From contig NC_089851.1 of the NCBI RefSeq assembly GCF_036373705.1, positions 55,854,940 through 55,918,939 of the forward strand: a DNA stretch of 64,000 nt, read 5' to 3'. Positions 1 to 10,094 of this stretch are shown one piece after another (the first letter of the stretch is position 1; each line of letters starts with the position of its first letter). Position numbers and translations under genes: made by a program. Source of the DNA: Amia ocellicauda (lineage: Eukaryota; Chordata; Actinopteri; Amiiformes; Amiidae). The notes beneath the pieces are model-generated. The model was not told where the DNA came from, did not search any database, and saw only the letters and a program-made list of their open reading frames with translations.

Positions 1-395
1 CCCGGTTGTGTGTGTCCCTGCAGATCTGGAAAAGCTCCTCTGCTTTGATGTGGTCAATGCCTTTCATGATTTTGAAGACTTGGACCAAGTCCCCATGTAG
101 TCTCCTCTGTTCCAGGGTGAAAAGGTTCAGTTCCCTCAGTCTCTCAGTTGGACATTCCCTTCAGACCTGGAATAAGTCTGGTTGCTCTCCTCTGAACTGC
201 CTCTAGAGCAGCAATATCTTTCTTGAAGTGTGGAGCCCAGAATTGTACACAGTATCCAGATGAGCTCTAACTAGTGCATTGTACAGTCTGAACATTACTG
301 CCCTTGTTCTCAATTCTACACTTTTGACAATATATCCTAACAAGCTGTTTGCCTTTTTTATTGCTTCCCCGCATTGTTTGGATGGAGAAAGTGAG
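1..395 (-). mobile_element. LINE 3' fragment (CR1/L2-like), C-terminal part of reverse transcriptase ORF
   Basis: Read on the minus strand this encodes the C-terminal part of a non-LTR retrotransposon ORF2. The stretch VDSSLSPSKQ, a YIVKSVELRTRA segment and a NALVRAHL segment are shared almost residue for residue with the LINE on the plus strand near 18,680-18,900, so both belong to one family. Further downstream (leftwards) the frame continues with KIMKGIDHIKAEELFQ close to position 1, a typical tail of this fish LINE group. The frame is broken near 230-250, where the expected [11 protein letters not shown] region reads differently. The element runs off the left window edge. No RT catalytic motif lies in this piece, so it is inert. 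Class is secure; the exact clade (CR1 versus L2) is an inference from the tail sequence. Confidence 0.85.
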
Positions 396-1260
396 GAGTC
401 CACTTTCAATCTACACACGTTTGACTACAAAACGTCAGTACAACGAAATCATGAGTGCTCCTACCATAGCAATACTATACAATCCCAGGCTCTCTCAGCG
501 CTACACAAGCCCAGGTCCAGCGCAGTTTCAGGACATGAAGCGGCAGCAGCAGCTTTAGAGACCCATCAGACCCGCACACAGAGCCGCTGTTTCCAGCGCA
601 GGGGCTGATGGGATTGCTCTGGTGAGCTGCGGTGCTGTGACATGACGTCACTAAATGCCCCTCGAGTGCCAGGCTAATGAATGTGCAGAACAAAACAACA
701 TGCCGAGTGAGCCGTCTGTGCACTTTCTTATGTGTCTGTAATGGGAAGAAATAACCACTGTAATCTGTCGCACTTTGTGTTCATTATTATTTGAGTCTAT
801 CGGTCCCTCAATACAGAGCCTCTGCATCAGCAGCACTGCGGACCGATGCCAGTGGCTGTTTATTGAAGCTGGGCTTTTATCGCAGTTTGTCAATATGTAT
901 TGATTATTACATATGGAGAAGCCAATCAGAAATCAAACTTTGGTGTTCAGTTTCATTGCATTCATATTATTCACTGCATATCATTCTGGTACCATAGTAA
1001 TAAAGATACTCAGTCGAGGACACTTTATAAGATATTTTTTCTCTCCTCTATGTGGCGCTGCAGGTTAAACATTCTCAGTCTTGGAGTGGCGGCACCAGAG
1101 CAGCACTGGGCCCCCAAACAGTGTGGCTTGAAACCTAGATAGAGCCAATCATTTTAACCTTTTGACTTGTCCATTATAACTCCAATTAAATCATTAATAT
1201 ATAACTATTTTAATAATCATTATTGTAATTATCGCTTCACTGCACCGGCTCTTTTCATGT
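396..1260. other. No gene recognised
   Basis: No convincing coding region, RNA gene or known repeat is visible. Open frames are short and lack motifs. A palindromic CRE-type octamer TGACGTCA occurs at 643-650 and the stretch after 1,140 is AT-rich. Part of it could be untranslated sequence of the LINE whose ORF1 begins near 1,400, but I cannot show this. Confidence 0.5.
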
Positions 1261-1295
1261 TGTATTACAGCTCGGGCAGTGCTCTGTTCACACAA

Positions 1296-1317
1296 TCTCT
1301 CTCTCTCTCTCTCTCTC
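1296..1317. repeat. (TC)n microsatellite
   Basis: About eleven uninterrupted TC dinucleotides, located just 5' of the LINE ORF1 remnant. Confidence 0.95.
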
Positions 1318-1399
1318 GTTGTGGGGGTGACTCACGAGAGGTTTATAGACTGTTTTATTCTTTGTTCATGTTTGATTTTAAATAGTTCTAATTGTTCCT

Positions 1400-1549
1400 T
1401 TGTTAGGTTATTGTGGTGGTCTTTTTTGGGCCATTATGGCCCAAAGCGGAGGGGATCCTGTAGACACGGGGTGAGGATCAATACAGAGGAGTATGTCTCT
1501 GTGCAGGAGTGTGTTCTTGCTGTGGGGAAGGTAGTTGGGTGTAAGCATG
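1400..1549 (+). pseudogene. Tx1/L1-like LINE ORF1, 5' part (interrupted by LTR element)
   Basis: The plus frame reading INTEEYVSVQECVLAVG then VVGCKHV matches the N-terminal region of ORF1 proteins of fish Tx1/L1-type LINEs. The frame stops at the edge of an inserted LTR retrotransposon and resumes in phase after it (CKHV to KSAS across 1,549/5,182 once one copy of the CATG target duplication is removed). The true start codon is not clear: an ATG at 1,436 is out of phase with this frame. ORF1 proteins bind LINE RNA; this copy is dead because of the insertion and a later frameshift. Confidence 0.65.
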
Positions 1550-1845
1550 TGTGGCACTATGTGTGCTGAACTTAATGAAAAACATTGCACCCCCATAGTA
1601 CAGGCCTTTAAATTGGGATAATACAATAGACTGCGTTGTTATAGCTTCCGACCAGCAGGTGGCGAGCGTTATGTCTTCTTTCACTGAAATGCGTCAGTAA
1701 CGCAATAGTAAACAAGTCCAAAGAAGACGCAAGATAGAACTGCAGTCTGAATAAGTAAAATAATACCCTTTTTCTGTGTTTTACAGAAACAATAAATGTG
1801 TTGCACCGGGATGGACTCCGTTCTCTTAATTCTATAAATGCAACA
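1550..1845 (+). repeat. 5' LTR of the 1.55-5.18 kb Gypsy element
   Basis: It starts with TGTGGCACTA, ends with ATGCAACA, and is nearly identical to 4,878-5,177. An AATAAA polyadenylation signal lies at about 1,791, shortly before the likely R region. The sequence TAATATGGCGAGCC follows the LTR and would hold the primer site; I could not match it to a tRNA. Confidence 0.9.
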
Positions 1846-2017
1846 TAATATGGCGAGCCAGCCAGGAGAAGTAAATTAGAAGAAAGACTACTTCTCACTC
1901 AGAGACGATAACACCACGAGGAAGGGGACCTGCTTCTATATAATAGATTAAAAAAAAAGTCCCACTAGAAGAAACAAAAATAATAATAACAACCAAAAAA
2001 AAAAAAAAAAAAAAAAA

Positions 2018-2800
2018 ATGGAGCATTTGCAAGATGAAGTGAGTGAAATTCTACCACAGCTGGAGAAAACTAATCTTATTGAAATTTGTCGATACCTAAA
2101 GTGCCCAGAAAAAAGTGATGCAGTTTTCTTCACTAAAACCAGACGAGCTCTTATTAGGATGGCAGAGAAAGTTTTGGAGGAGATTGAGGACAAGCAGGAG
2201 GAGGAAGAGGTCTGCCAGTTTCTGAAACACCTCCTGGCATTCATCAAGGGGAGGAAGCAGGGTGTCATGGATGTAGGACCACCACCAGAAGAACTCACCC
2301 AGATGAAAGATTTACAGGACAAATACCTCCAATTACAGCAATCTTAAGAACAGGCTCACAAGACTTTAGCAGAAGAGATCAAAGCACTAGGAGATAAAAT
2401 GAGAGCAAACGGCAACAGGGTGATGAAAGTGGAGGAAATATCAATGCCACTACCAGCCGCTGTGCCAGAAGTGACTCTTCGGAGGGAGTTCAGAATCTGT
2501 GGACAGATTGGAGCAGGAGGGCAGAAGGACAAGCTGTCCTATGCAAGCCTGGTCCACCAGATTGAAGCAGGACTCCGAAAGGGACATTCAGAAGTCGAGA
2601 TCATTGAGGCAGTTATTCGTGCAGTCAGCCCTGGACTTCATCTCAGAGATATGTTGGAGATCAAGAGTGGACTTACTCTCTTGCACATTGAAAACCATAC
2701 TCAAAGGACACTACAAGGAAGACAGCTCATCTGATTTATTCCACAAGCTGATGAATATATCCCAGGAGCCCAGAGAGTCAGCTCAGAACTTTATATTCAG
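2018..2800 (+). pseudogene. Gypsy gag (broken)
   Basis: The frame opens with ATG at 2,018 directly after a run of about 27 A. Residues 1-109 include a charged coiled-coil-like region (EKVLEEIEDKQEEEE). An in-frame TAA at 2,345-2,347 interrupts it, yet the same frame continues (EQAHKTLAEEIKALG, then FRICGQIGAGGQKDKLSY). Near 2,690 a frameshift moves the reading to the frame of KTILKGHYKEDSSSDLFHK and ESAQNFIFRAIELKEKL, which are typical of the capsid region of fish Gypsy gag proteins. The zinc-knuckle nucleocapsid part is missing, because the frame jumps straight into protease-like sequence. Gag would form the particle coat; this copy cannot. Confidence 0.8.
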
Positions 2801-2859
2801 AGCAATTGAGTTAAAAGAGAAGTTGCGGTGGAAGTCAACCGACAAAGAGACTGAAGATC

Positions 2860-3823
2860 AGTCTAACCAAACAGAGATACCTTTCATTGGCTGGATTGAG
2901 GTGAGATTTCAGTTGGACTGTGATCTAACTGTGACAGAGACACGTACAGTTCCAATTTTAGTATCAAGTGACTCAAATGTGGCTGAAGATCCAATTATTG
3001 GTTTCAATGTAATTGAAGAGATAGTAAACCGAGGGAAGGGGGCAACAAAAACAACAACTGATGTTATCCAGATGATGAGTGCAGCGTTTTCTGTACCAGT
3101 GAAGACCGCTGAATCCATGTTGAGGCTCATGCAGACCCAAGATGTAGGACATGATGCAGGCATTGCGAGAACAGGACGCAAGAGAGTAGTTCTGCCAGCA
3201 GACCAGATTACCCCTGTCCATGCCCGTGCACATGTAGGAGCGCTGTATAAAGACCAAGAGATGCTCTTTGTCCCATCTGAGCTGTGTCCACTTCCAGAAG
3301 GCCTCCTCATCAGTGAAGCATTGGTGGCTGTTCGGGAGGTGAGTCCTATCTATGTGCCTGTCCCCATTGCAAATACCACAAAGCATGACATCATACTAGA
3401 CCAGCACATTATCCTGGGCCACCTACAAACAGTGAAAGCAGTGTATCCAGCAGCAGTGGTACCAGCAAATGATCAGGAACAACAGCAAGAACAAACATGC
3501 AACCACTCTGACAATTTGTTTAAGCCTGAAGAAGCAAAATTGAAGGAGCAGGCTGATGTCAGTAGCGGAAGCACTCAGAAGTGGGACCCTCCTGTGAATT
3601 TGGACCACTTAAGTGAGGCTCAACAACAAGCGGTTAGACAGATGTTGAGAGATGAGTGTAATGCTTTTGCCTTTGATGACAACAATATTGGTTGCATTCC
3701 ATCCCTTAACATTCATATTACACTTAAGGACACCATACCTGTTCAGAAAACCTACATGTCAATTCCAAAGTCTCTCCACCAAGAAGTAAAAGAGTATATA
3801 CAGGATCTGCTCAACCGGGGGTG
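2860..3823 (+). pseudogene. Gypsy pol: protease C-terminal half, spacer and RT N-terminus (partial)
   Basis: From about 2,870 the open frame (closing at 3,822-3,824) reads IPFIGWIEVRFQL and, later, DPIIGFNVIEEIV, the C-terminal half of a retropepsin-like domain; the DTG/DSG active-site part is missing. A spacer of about 200 residues follows. The end of the frame, from LSEAQQQAVRQMLRDE to PVQKTYMSIPKSLHQEVKEY and LLNRG, is the N-terminal edge of a Gypsy reverse transcriptase. Translation then stops and the RT palm with its YxDD box is absent: the next recognisable protein is already RNase H. This is one of three large internal deletions in the element. Confidence 0.8.
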
Positions 3824-3825
3824 AT

Positions 3826-4300
3826 TGCCTGTTAAAGCCACCTGTCCTGGGATACCCGGACTTCACACAGCCATTTGTGTTACACTGTGATGCATCACAG
3901 GAAGGACTTGGAGCGGTGTTATAACAAAGGCAGTGAGGTAAGATGGTAGTAATTGCATATGGCTCAAGAACACTAACACTGCCAGAGAAAAACTACCATA
4001 TGCACTCAGGAAAATTATAATTTGTAGCCTTAAAATGGTCTGTTTGTGAGCGATTTAGGGATTATCTGTACCATGCACCATCATTTGTGTTATACACAGA
4101 CAATAACCCTCTCACCTATGTCCTCACAACAGCCAAATTAAATGCAACAGGCCACCGGTGGGTAGCACAGCTTGCGGATTTCAACTTTACCATCAAATAC
4201 CGCCCTGGCAAGTCTAATGCTGATGCAGATGGCCTGTCCCGGATGCCATTGGACATAGACAGTTACATGAACCAGTGCACTGAGGAAATACAACTGGTGG
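3826..4300 (+). pseudogene. Gypsy RNase H (broken)
   Basis: Read through stops and shifts, the segment shows the Gypsy RNase H order: LHCDASQEGLGAVL near 3,880 with the first catalytic Asp, AYGSRTL near 3,958, NYHMHSGK near 3,992, then LYTDNNPLTYVLTTAKLNA at 4,090-4,146 with the TDNxPL motif, and HRWVAQLADFNF and NADADGLSR in the connection region. Several stops between 3,920 and 4,025 kill the frame. No integrase follows: after about 4,300 the sequence is unassigned up to the 3' LTR. Confidence 0.82.
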
Positions 4301-4877
4301 TCTGGTGGTTACGGCTTTTGGAGGCCATGGAACACAATGGACATACAGCCTGTTTATTAGTGCGTTACATTGAATATTGTACATTGTTACTATGGACATT
4401 AGAATGTGTTTACCTGTAAATTATGGTAAATATGTGTTTATATTTCTTGATTAATACATGAGGACAGTATATCAATGTCTGCTGAAAGGGAAAAAGTATT
4501 ATCAGACTAAGGTAAACTATGCCGTAAGATTGAGTGTGGTTACAGAAAAGAGTAATGGTAATAAGGGAAGAGAAAAAAACTGGTTAGAGTGAACAATTGT
4601 TCTAAAACCCTCAGGTGAAAAGTGACAATTACAGTAGCAAAATAAATATGGTTTAAGCTTAGAGTGCACAATGAGCTTTTCCATAGCCCTTGGTAGACCG
4701 TAAGGAGTGTCACTACCAAGCTAATGTCATAGTCCTGTGAATATATAGATTTCGTTTTTTTTAAGAAAACCTACTTCTAACTAGCCAGTTATAAAAAAAA
4801 AAAAACGAGCAGACAAAATGTGTTAGCCTTCTGGAAGGGTAAATGTCAGGTAACATTAAAAAGTTTGAGGGGGAGAG
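4301..4877. other. Non-coding interior of the Gypsy element (integrase deleted)
   Basis: AT-rich sequence without recognisable protein motifs between the RNase H remnant and the 3' LTR. In an intact relative this place would hold integrase. The last eleven bases (4,867-4,877) form the polypurine tract. Confidence 0.6.
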
Positions 4878-5177
4878 TATGGCACTATGTGTGCCTTAAC
4901 TTAACTTAACGAAAAACATTGCACCCATAGTACAGGCCTTTAAATTGGGATAATACAATACACTGCGTTGTTATAGCTTCCGACCAGCAGGTGGCGAGCA
5001 TTATGTCTTCTTTCATTGAAATGCGTCAGTAACGCAATAGTAAACAAGTCCAAAGAAGACGCAAGATAGAACTGCAGTCTGAATAAGTAAAATAATACCC
5101 TTTTTCTGTGTTTTACAGAGACAATAAATGTGTTGCACCGGGATGGACTCAGTTCTCTTCATTCTATAAATGCAACA
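4878..5177 (+). repeat. 3' LTR of the 1.55-5.18 kb Gypsy element
   Basis: Near-identical to 1,550-1,845, with about eight substitutions and three short indels. It begins TATGGCAC rather than TGTGGCAC, so the terminal TG is mutated, and ends ATGCAACA directly before the target duplication CATG at 5,178-5,181. Confidence 0.9.
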
Positions 5178-5181
5178 CATG

Positions 5182-5697
5182 TCAAGTCCGCGTCCTGTAT
5201 GAATCGGCCAGTGGTTATATTTTTAGGTAGCGAAATGCTGGTGAATAGACTGGTGGAAGAAGGCGTTATTATGTGTGACATTTTTTTTCCCCGTTTTGCC
5301 ACTTGCTTCACCTGTAAGTAGGATCACCATTTCTAACGTCCCTCCTTTTATGAGGAATGCGGTTCTGGAGCAGGAGTTGCTTCGATATGGTAAATTAATG
5401 TCCCCGATCAAGCGCCAAAACTTTTCCGAGGCAAGTATCATTGATATGCATGACCCGAACATGGTGATAAACACTGTGATGAAATGTAGTGTGGATGGCA
5501 GTGTTTATAATGTGTTTGTAACCTCTGAGAAATGTTTTGTTTGTGGTAAAGTGCGGCACATGAAGAGGATGTGTCCTGACAGGAATCATGAGGGCTTGGC
5601 AAGGGAGAATGTTGCTGCCATGGACGGCGGGGTTGAGGAGACTGAGCCCCAGGAACGGCAGGAGGGGGGCGGCCGCTCAGTTGAGTTTTTGTAAACC
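5182..5697 (+). pseudogene. Tx1/L1-like LINE ORF1, 3' part with zinc knuckle
   Basis: Continuation of the ORF1 interrupted at 1,549. The frame reads KSASCMNRPVVIFLGSEML and NRLVEEGVI, then slips in a run of eight T near 5,281-5,288, after which the other frame gives LPLASPVSRITISNVPPFM and LLRYGKLMSPIK. A CX2CX4HX4C zinc knuckle (C-FV-C-GKVR-H-MKRM-C) lies at about 5,536-5,577. The frame ends at 5,692-5,694 after an acidic and glutamine-rich tail. This is the RNA-binding ORF1 layout of fish Tx1/L1-type LINEs. The homopolymer slip may be a real mutation or an assembly error. No ORF2 follows on this strand, so the LINE is truncated. Confidence 0.72.
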
Positions 5698-6019
5698 AGC
5701 CCTGTTCTGAGGGCAGCGCTGCCCCAGGGGCAGAACAGGATGACGCGCCTGATTGGCTACTATGCCTTTAGAAGGCGGGTCGTAGATCACGCGTTTGATT
5801 GGGTTGTTTAATTGTTCTTGGATGCGGGACTTGGCTCTGAGGTGGATTTATTTTGAAGTAAAAAAACGCGAAAAGATTAGTGGAATTAGCAAATGTTACC
5901 CTACCAGGCTGTAATCTTAATCATGAAATGTAAGTACAATATATACCGTTTTATATATTTACATTTTGCATAGCATTACTGAGATTAACAAGAATAATTA
6001 ATATGTATATGTATTGTAT
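5698..6019. other. No gene recognised
   Basis: A short inverted repeat at about 5,700-5,740 (CCTGTTCTG and CAGAACAGG around a GC-rich loop), then AT-rich sequence. It lies between an ORF1 remnant on the plus strand and a 5S-targeting LINE 5' fragment on the minus strand, so at least one breakpoint must fall here. Confidence 0.5.
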
Positions 6020-6286
6020 ATACCCACTGGCACAGGCATGGCTGGAGTCCCATATGTTGCTCAGGCAGCATAAAAAGCAATCCAAAAAAACAAACCCATA
6101 CTGCAAAAGGCAATCCAAATCCACAGAAATGCAGTACAAAAGCAGTTAAACAACCCAAACAAAACTTGGGTAAAAAAGAACTCCAATTTGGAAGTGTTTT
6201 CCACAAAGAGAGCAGTGTGCTGAAACACACTGCCTCCTCTCACAAACTCGCCAAACCGGTATGGTCACTCCCGCAATCAAGCACAA
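6020..6286 (-). mobile_element. 5' end fragment of the 5S-targeting Tx1-clade LINE (copy 1)
   Basis: Positions from about 6,180 to 6,286 match 10,567-10,669, the 5' end of the larger LINE copy, and abut the same point of a 5S gene (5S nucleotides 1 to about 29 follow at 6,287-6,315). The 5' leader continues to about 6,020 where it merges with unassigned AT-rich DNA. Only the 5' part survives, the opposite of the usual LINE 5' truncation, so a later deletion or rearrangement must have removed the body. Confidence 0.75.
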
Positions 6287-6315
6287 GGTGCGTTCAGGAC
6301 AGTGTGGCCACAAGC
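6287..6315 (-). rRNA. 5S rRNA 5' fragment (LINE insertion site, copy 1)
   Basis: The reverse complement gives the first 29 or so nucleotides of 5S rRNA (GGCCACAC motif). It is cut at the point where the LINE 5' end begins. A TTTAAG box lies about 28 bp upstream of the 5S start on the minus strand, the position of the TATA-like element of vertebrate 5S genes. Confidence 0.85.
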
Positions 6316-6519
6316 CGAGAGGCCTGGCTGCATGATGTCTCTTAAAGGCAGGCGGGTATTGATGCAACTTCCAGCAAAAAAAAAAAAATGGAGGGAAAAA
6401 TATCAGTACAGGAAAGGGTGTTGAAAGTAGCCGGGTAGGTGTAGAATACTTCAATTATATCTCCTCCAGACAGAAAGAGAGTAATAAGAGCTATGATGAA
6501 GTTACCCAGGAGATGTAAA

Positions 6520-6639
6520 AAGCTTGCAGCACCTGGTATTTCCAGGAGGTCTCCCATCCAAGTACTGACCAGGTCCTGCCCTGTTTAGCTTCCGAGATCT
6601 GACGAGATCAGGTGCATTCAGTACGGTGTGGCCGCAAGA
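6520..6639 (-). rRNA. 5S rRNA gene or pseudogene, full length (copy B)
   Basis: A 120-nt match over the full 5S gene on the minus strand: GGCCACAC near the 5' end, GATCTCGTCAGATCTCGGAAGC in the middle (quoted in two parts: GATCTCGTC and AGATCTCGGAAGC), and the internal promoter C box TACTTGGATGGGAGACC. A T5 run follows the 3' end directly (plus-strand AAAAA at 6,517-6,521), a Pol III terminator. Changes such as GATCTGACG on the plus strand and a TCTTG 5' end suggest a diverged variant. 5S RNA is part of the large ribosomal subunit; whether this copy is transcribed is unknown. Confidence 0.85.
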
Positions 6640-6847
6640 TGAGAGGCCTGGCCTCATTATGTCTCTTAAAGGCAGGCGGGCATTGATGCAACTTCCAGCA
6701 AAAAAAAAAAAAAAAAAATGGAGGGAGAAATTTCAGTACAGGAAAGGGTGTTGAAAGTAGCCGGGTAGGTGTAGAACACTTCATTTATATCTCCTCCAGA
6801 CAGAAAGAGTAATAAGAGCTATGATGAAGTTACCCAGGAGACATAAA
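6640..6847. repeat. 5S non-transcribed spacer
   Basis: This spacer repeats at 6,316-6,519 and 10,699-10,901. It carries the upstream TTTAAG box close to the 5S start, a poly-A run of 12-18 bases near its middle, and the sequence GGTGTTGAAAGTAGCCGGG. Spacer plus gene gives a unit of about 323-328 bp. Confidence 0.85.
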
Positions 6848-6945
6848 AATCTTGCAGCACCTGGTATTTCAAGGAGGTCTCCCATCCAAGTACTGACCAG
6901 GTCCTGCCCTGTTGAGCTTCCGAGATCGGACGAGATCGGGCATGT
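6848..6945 (-). rRNA. 5S rRNA 3' portion, interrupted by LINE insertion
   Basis: Minus-strand 5S sequence from about nucleotide 28 to the 3' end. It contains the C box and breaks off at GATCGGGCATG on the plus strand, where a long T tract (the poly-A tail of the LINE read from the other strand) begins. The missing 5S 5' part is at 10,670-10,698 on the far side of the LINE. Confidence 0.9.
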
Positions 6946-7128
6946 TTTTTTTTTGTTTTTTTTTCTTTGTTTTTTTTTTTTTTTTTTTTTGATCTCAGAT
7001 TGTGCTGAACAACGGATCATTTTGTCGTTCACGTGCATAAAACAGCAAATTGTCATCATCGATCACAGGTAAATGTAAACCAAAAGCAATACTTAGAAAG
7101 TATAGAACAGACAGGAGTATCAAGAAAA

Positions 7129-9300
7129 TCATACAGAAAGAATCAGATCATCACCCATCAGTTTTACGATTACATTATTATATAAAAATATCTCTTTGAA
7201 ACGAGTCATGGCCCTCTCATCCCTCTTACAAAACGAATACACTGAATAGATATCCCGTTTCAGACTCAGTGTGAATAGGTGAACTACATCCAGTGTTTCA
7301 CCACTAAACAGAGATCGATTTCGCCTCTTGTAAACTGCATGTCGAGCATGACTAAGAAGAAAGTTAATGAATTCCACATTGACTTTGGGGAATACCCCGT
7401 GTAACCCAAATAAGAAAAGAGAATCCCAGGACACCGAGTGAAGGTCTTGTTGAATCTCCACATCAGCAAACCCATAGAACCCCTCTAACAACTGGTGTAG
7501 ATAAATCCCCAACCCCTTCAACTCTGCACACTGTACAAAAAAGTGCATAATGCCTTCCACCCGCTGCTGACACACTGAGCACAAACTAGTGTCTGCAAGA
7601 TGCAACTTATGGAGAAGCCACTGTGAAAATATGCAGTTGTGCCGCAACCTAAAGTTGAGATCCTCACAGTCAGGGGAATTAAAAGCAATACGTAAGTTCC
7701 TCCATAAGTAGGAAACAGACATGGTCGGGCACCTCCTCTGCCAAAGCAATTCAGACTCTGGCCGGACAAAAACGGCACGCAAGAGGGACAGATAAAACAA
7801 CTGTGTCACACAATCAAGAAAGGGGACAGGAAACTCCCTCCCCTGCAAAATAAATTGCGGGGCAGACCTTGTGGGACAAAGGATAGTGTTACACCCCTCA
7901 TTAATTACTCTTATCCAACTCTCAGGAAGAGCACGCTTAATGGTATCATACTCCACAGCCACGATTCTAAAAGGCACATCCTCATTCTTCTCCCAAACTG
8001 AGTCTGCAAATTGCCTGAGTGGGCAAAAACCCCTCCCAAACCACATACATGATATCCTGCACCCGAAGCACCCCCGCCTCCACAAAACACTGCACATAAA
8101 GGGACTTGCCACCTGATTGAAGCAAAGGGTTAAGAAAGAGTGGCTGATTAAGAATCTGCTCCCTACTATCAGGACTAAAAGACAGAGATGGCAAGAATTC
8201 GGCCCATGATAGCAACACTTCCTGATAAAACTGGGGAATACCCCGCAGCATAGAAGGTCGAAGACACATACACAAAATACTCTCACCCATCCCCAACCCC
8301 CCCCATTTATTAAAATAGTGCAGCAGAAACCCTTTCCACACACTACAATTCCCCCGGTCTAAAAAACGCTTCAGTACTACAATGCAAAAGCTCTTCTTCT
8401 TTAATGGCAGGTCTGCAAGCATCAACCCCCCCCTACGAACTTCCCCAATCATGGTGTTATAGCCAATTTTCGCCGGCTTACCCTCCCACAAAAACCTGCC
8501 CACTAAGCTTTTCACCTGCATCTCAACCCACTGAGGAAGCTCCATCACATTCAGCAAAAACCAGAGCCGGGAGAGCAACAGGCTATTAATAACCAGAACT
8601 CGACCTTTTAAAGTTAAAACTCTGCAAGACCAGAGATTTAAAATCGCCACTAATTTCTGGATCCTGCCCCGCCAGTTCAACTCCACAACCACCTCCTCCT
8701 CCAACCCAATGTACACTCCCAAAATCTGTAGCGCATCCCCCACCACCTTAAAAGGAATAGAAAGAGTAGACATTGCAACACTCGGATGAATGGCCAAAAT
8801 TTCTGATTTGCCTACATTCACCTTTGCCCCTGAAGCTGAGCAGTACATATCAAACACTGCCATCACTGTGGGAACACAAGTCAAACTAGAGAGCGTGAGA
8901 GTTGTATCGTCTGCATGTTGATAAAGAAGAGACTGAGTTATGCAATCAGGGATAGCAATACCCACAATCTCCCTATTCTGCTGTAAGGCCAAACTCAAAG
9001 GCTCCACCACCAGAGAATAAAGCAAAGCAGATAAAGGGCAACCCTGTCTTACCGACCTCTCCACTGGAAAAAAGTCTGTCAGGTACCCGTTGCATTTAAC
9101 CCGGCTATAAATACCTGTGTAAAAAATCCCAACCCAAGAAATAAAATGCTTACCAAACCCAAACCGCTGAAGCACCTCAAGAAGATAATCATGCTCTACC
9201 CTATCAAAAGCCTTCTCTTGATCGATCTTCAAGATATAGCCCTCCTGCTGCTCCTCCTTCAAATAAGGGACAGGACAGGCTGCTCTCCACGAGTCTCTCA
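7129..9300 (-). pseudogene. LINE ORF2: reverse transcriptase and C-terminal region
   Basis: The minus-strand frame from about 9,260 starts inside the RT domain with YILKIDQEKAFDRVEHDYL, followed by GCPLSALLYSLVVEPL, the catalytic box YQHADDTTL (FADD/YADD type, with H in place of the aromatic residue), and a thumb region with LNLWSCRVLTLKGRVLVINSL (quoted part: LKGRVLVINSL). The RT fingers upstream are missing: endonuclease sequence passes to KEEQQEGYILK within a few codons, so several hundred codons are deleted. A frameshift occurs near 8,000-8,340. The tail holds a Cys/His cluster (CSVC...H...C at about 7,590-7,530), as LINE ORF2 proteins often do, and ends at 7,129. Confidence 0.85.
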
Positions 9301-9319
9301 ATCCCCTCATTAAAATCCA

Positions 9320-10094
9320 CCTCTTTCAAAAGTTGATTATTAAAACACCAAAGCCCAGGCCCCTTCTGCAATTTACAAAAATTAAGCTCAAAGGAAAAGA
9401 AAGCATGGTCACTGAAAGAAGTGTACCCATAAGAGACTTTCCCTATATTGCTCAAAAAAGAGCCATGACAGAGTCCAAAATCAATACGACTCTGCTTTAA
9501 AACATTTTGAACGATCTGTCTCCGAGAGAACTCTCTCTTGAATACATTCCTGCTACGCCAGAAATCAATGAACCCACTTTCGAAAAGCAACTGGCCCAAC
9601 CGATCCCTGGAACAATCCAATCTACTCATAGATACATTAAAATCCCACACCACCAGTACATTATCTCTTAACAAATGTTTCCCCAACCCCTCAAAAAAGG
9701 CAAAACAATCTCTCTGCTCATTAGGACAATAAACAGTCAACAACTCAAAACTAAATCCTTGAGTAGAAACAAGCAACTTCAAAAACCTCCCTTCTGAATC
9801 GCCTTCAACCCTTGAAACTGTCCCTGGAAAGCAAGATCTCACTAATACTGCCACCCCCCTCCTATGGTTAATGAAATTACTAAAAAATATCTGCCCATCC
9901 CACAAATGCTGAAAGCTCCGAACCAAATCATCGTCCCAAAAGGTTTCCTGCAAACAAACCATATCCGTTTTACGGACAGTAGAAAACAGCTTCTGTAACT
10001 TGCCCAAGTCACGCAACCCATTCATGTTGAGTGAAAGACAAGAAACCATAATGAAAACAAAAAAACAAAGTCCACAATTCAAACCCATCATCAA
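9320..10094 (-). pseudogene. LINE ORF2: APE-type endonuclease domain
   Basis: The frame begins at an ATG near 10,091 that overlaps the ORF1 stop (TGATG). Endonuclease motifs appear in order: SLNMNGLRD, CLQETFW (catalytic Glu), RRGVAVLV, then VVWDFNVS where families usually have GDFN (the Gly is replaced by Trp), and YTSFSDHAFF with the SDH motif. These residues form the nick that starts target-primed reverse transcription. The domain ends near 9,320, where sequence from the RT joins after a deletion. In this clade the endonuclease helps set target choice, in line with the 5S location. Confidence 0.87.

Larger units (their letters stand above)
1550..5177 (+). mobile_element. Ty3/Gypsy LTR retrotransposon, internally deleted, inserted in LINE ORF1
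   Basis: Two directly repeated LTRs (1,550-1,845 and 4,878-5,177) flank remnants of gag, protease, the RT N-terminus and RNase H in the usual Ty3/Gypsy order. CATG lies on both sides (1,546-1,549 and 5,178-5,181), a 4-bp target-site duplication. A purine tract (GAGGGGGAGAG, 4,867-4,877) sits directly before the 3' LTR, as a polypurine tract should. At 3.6 kb it is well short of a full element: the gag nucleocapsid with the protease active site, the RT core and all of integrase are missing. LTRs differ by roughly ten changes in about 300 bp, so the insertion is moderately young. It could have moved only with proteins from an intact relative. Confidence 0.9.

Noticed and set aside
643-650. CRE-type octamer TGACGTCA as a promoter element
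   Set aside because: A single 8-bp palindrome without a gene, TATA box or other site nearby; expected by chance in 64 kb.
2909-3386. Two 130-codon minus-strand frames
   Set aside because: Antisense of the Gypsy protease/RT frame; no motif.
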